NCBI RefSeq assembly: GCF_949628265.1
Contig: NC_088788.1
Location: 23,174,335-23,238,334 of the forward strand
Direction: 5' to 3'
Source of the DNA: Cloeon dipterum
Taxonomy: Eukaryota > Arthropoda > Insecta > Ephemeroptera > Baetidae
Length of the DNA stretch: 64,000 bases
The notes beneath the pieces were generated by a model. The model was not told where the DNA came from and did not search any database. It worked only from the letters and a program-made list of their open reading frames with translations. This document shows positions 63,449 to 64,000 of the stretch, piece after piece. Both the position numbers and the translations under genes were made by a program. Every line of letters starts with the position of its first letter. Position 1 is the stretch's first letter.

Positions 63449-64000
63449 TCTAACTTGATAATAAAATTTCCTTATAAACAAAACAGTGAATCACAATACA
63501 GCCGCCATTACTACGAGGCGAACAGGACCCAACCCCTCCACTTCACTTTTCCTAGAGTAAAGCAGAGTAGCCAACGCTGCAAAGAAATATAGCAATGTGA
63601 AGTTATGTCCATCAAGAAAGGTGACCTGGCTGTGTTAGATTTATTTGCATCTAGCCTTAAATTGAGTTTTTAAGGTTTATTTTTAATCTAGAATGAATCT
63701 AAGATTTGTTTAGAAAGTATTCGTACTGAATATTATTTCGCTAAAAGGTTGTCACATTGCTTTGATCGCCATATTTTCAAATTTTTATTTTTAGAAAGGG
63801 AGGTGTGGTGGTCACTGCGTCGTCAAATTTGCATGTCGCCAATTTCCTCGGCAGATCTTATGGTTATTTAATGTTGGTGCGCGGTTAAGTAATGCCAGTC
63901 AAAATTGACGCTGTCCCACCGTTGCCTGCCAATTCTCGGCAGCCGGGGATTGCCGGCTCGCTGCTGTACAATGGCTCCAAATTCCAGGGCCATCAGAAGT
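63449..64000. other. Upstream region of inc and possible start of another gene
   Basis: Probable inc promoter, followed by a GC-richer part (63830-63970). An ATG at 63971 on the plus strand ([10 protein letters not shown]) opens a frame that runs off the window end. If real, it would be a gene divergent from inc. Too short to identify. Confidence 0.3.

Overview
The window is nuclear DNA of an insect with a compact genome. Introns are GT-AG, often 50-120 bp, and polyadenylation hexamers are AATAAA. A bric-a-brac (Bab) type Psq factor is present, which points to insects. No species can be proved from the sequence; a small-genome, early-branching insect such as a mayfly is my guess. All gene models below were spliced by hand from the sequence; reading phase is consistent across every coding junction I list.

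Layout. (1) 1-20.7 kb: a very large, exon-poor region with many microsatellites, then the 3' half of a bab gene (+). Its Psq DNA-binding domain, AT-hook and C-terminus are present; its BTB exons lie upstream of the window. (2) 23.4-26.9 kb: Aurora A kinase (-), complete. (3) 27-33.5 kb: AT-rich intergenic DNA with one intact hAT-type non-autonomous element (31321-31675) bearing a perfect 8-bp target duplication. (4) 33.5-40.1 kb: proton-coupled oligopeptide transporter PepT-A (+, SLC15 family), with possible alternative upstream exons. (5) 40.7-44.6 kb: condensin I kleisin CAP-H/Barren (-). (6) 45.4-48.9 kb: a HIRIP3-type histone chaperone (+), head to head with CAP-H. The shared intergenic region carries E2F, DRE and triple CCAAT motifs. 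(7) 49.0-52.0 kb: a second oligopeptide transporter, PepT-B (-), with the same exon plan as PepT-A. (8) 52.9-55.1 kb: COP9 signalosome subunit 8 (-), whose large intron holds two inverted-repeat elements. (9) 57.6-61.3 kb: an MMD-type PAQR membrane protein (-). (10) 62.5-63.4 kb: a KCTD2/5/17 (Insomniac) Cullin-3 adaptor (-) with two GC-AG introns.

How they relate. PepT-A and PepT-B form an inverted paralogous pair enclosing CAP-H and HIRIP3. Aurora A, CAP-H and HIRIP3 are all cell-cycle or chromatin genes, and both of their promoter regions contain E2F-like sites. I see no RNA genes, CRISPR or viral sequence. The most noteworthy signals are the divergent CAP-H/HIRIP3 promoter, the ten-copy acidic D/E-x-P-L motif series in HIRIP3, the inverted PepT pair with matching TATA promoters, the paired GC-AG introns of the Insomniac gene, and several hairpin or transposon-like insertions.
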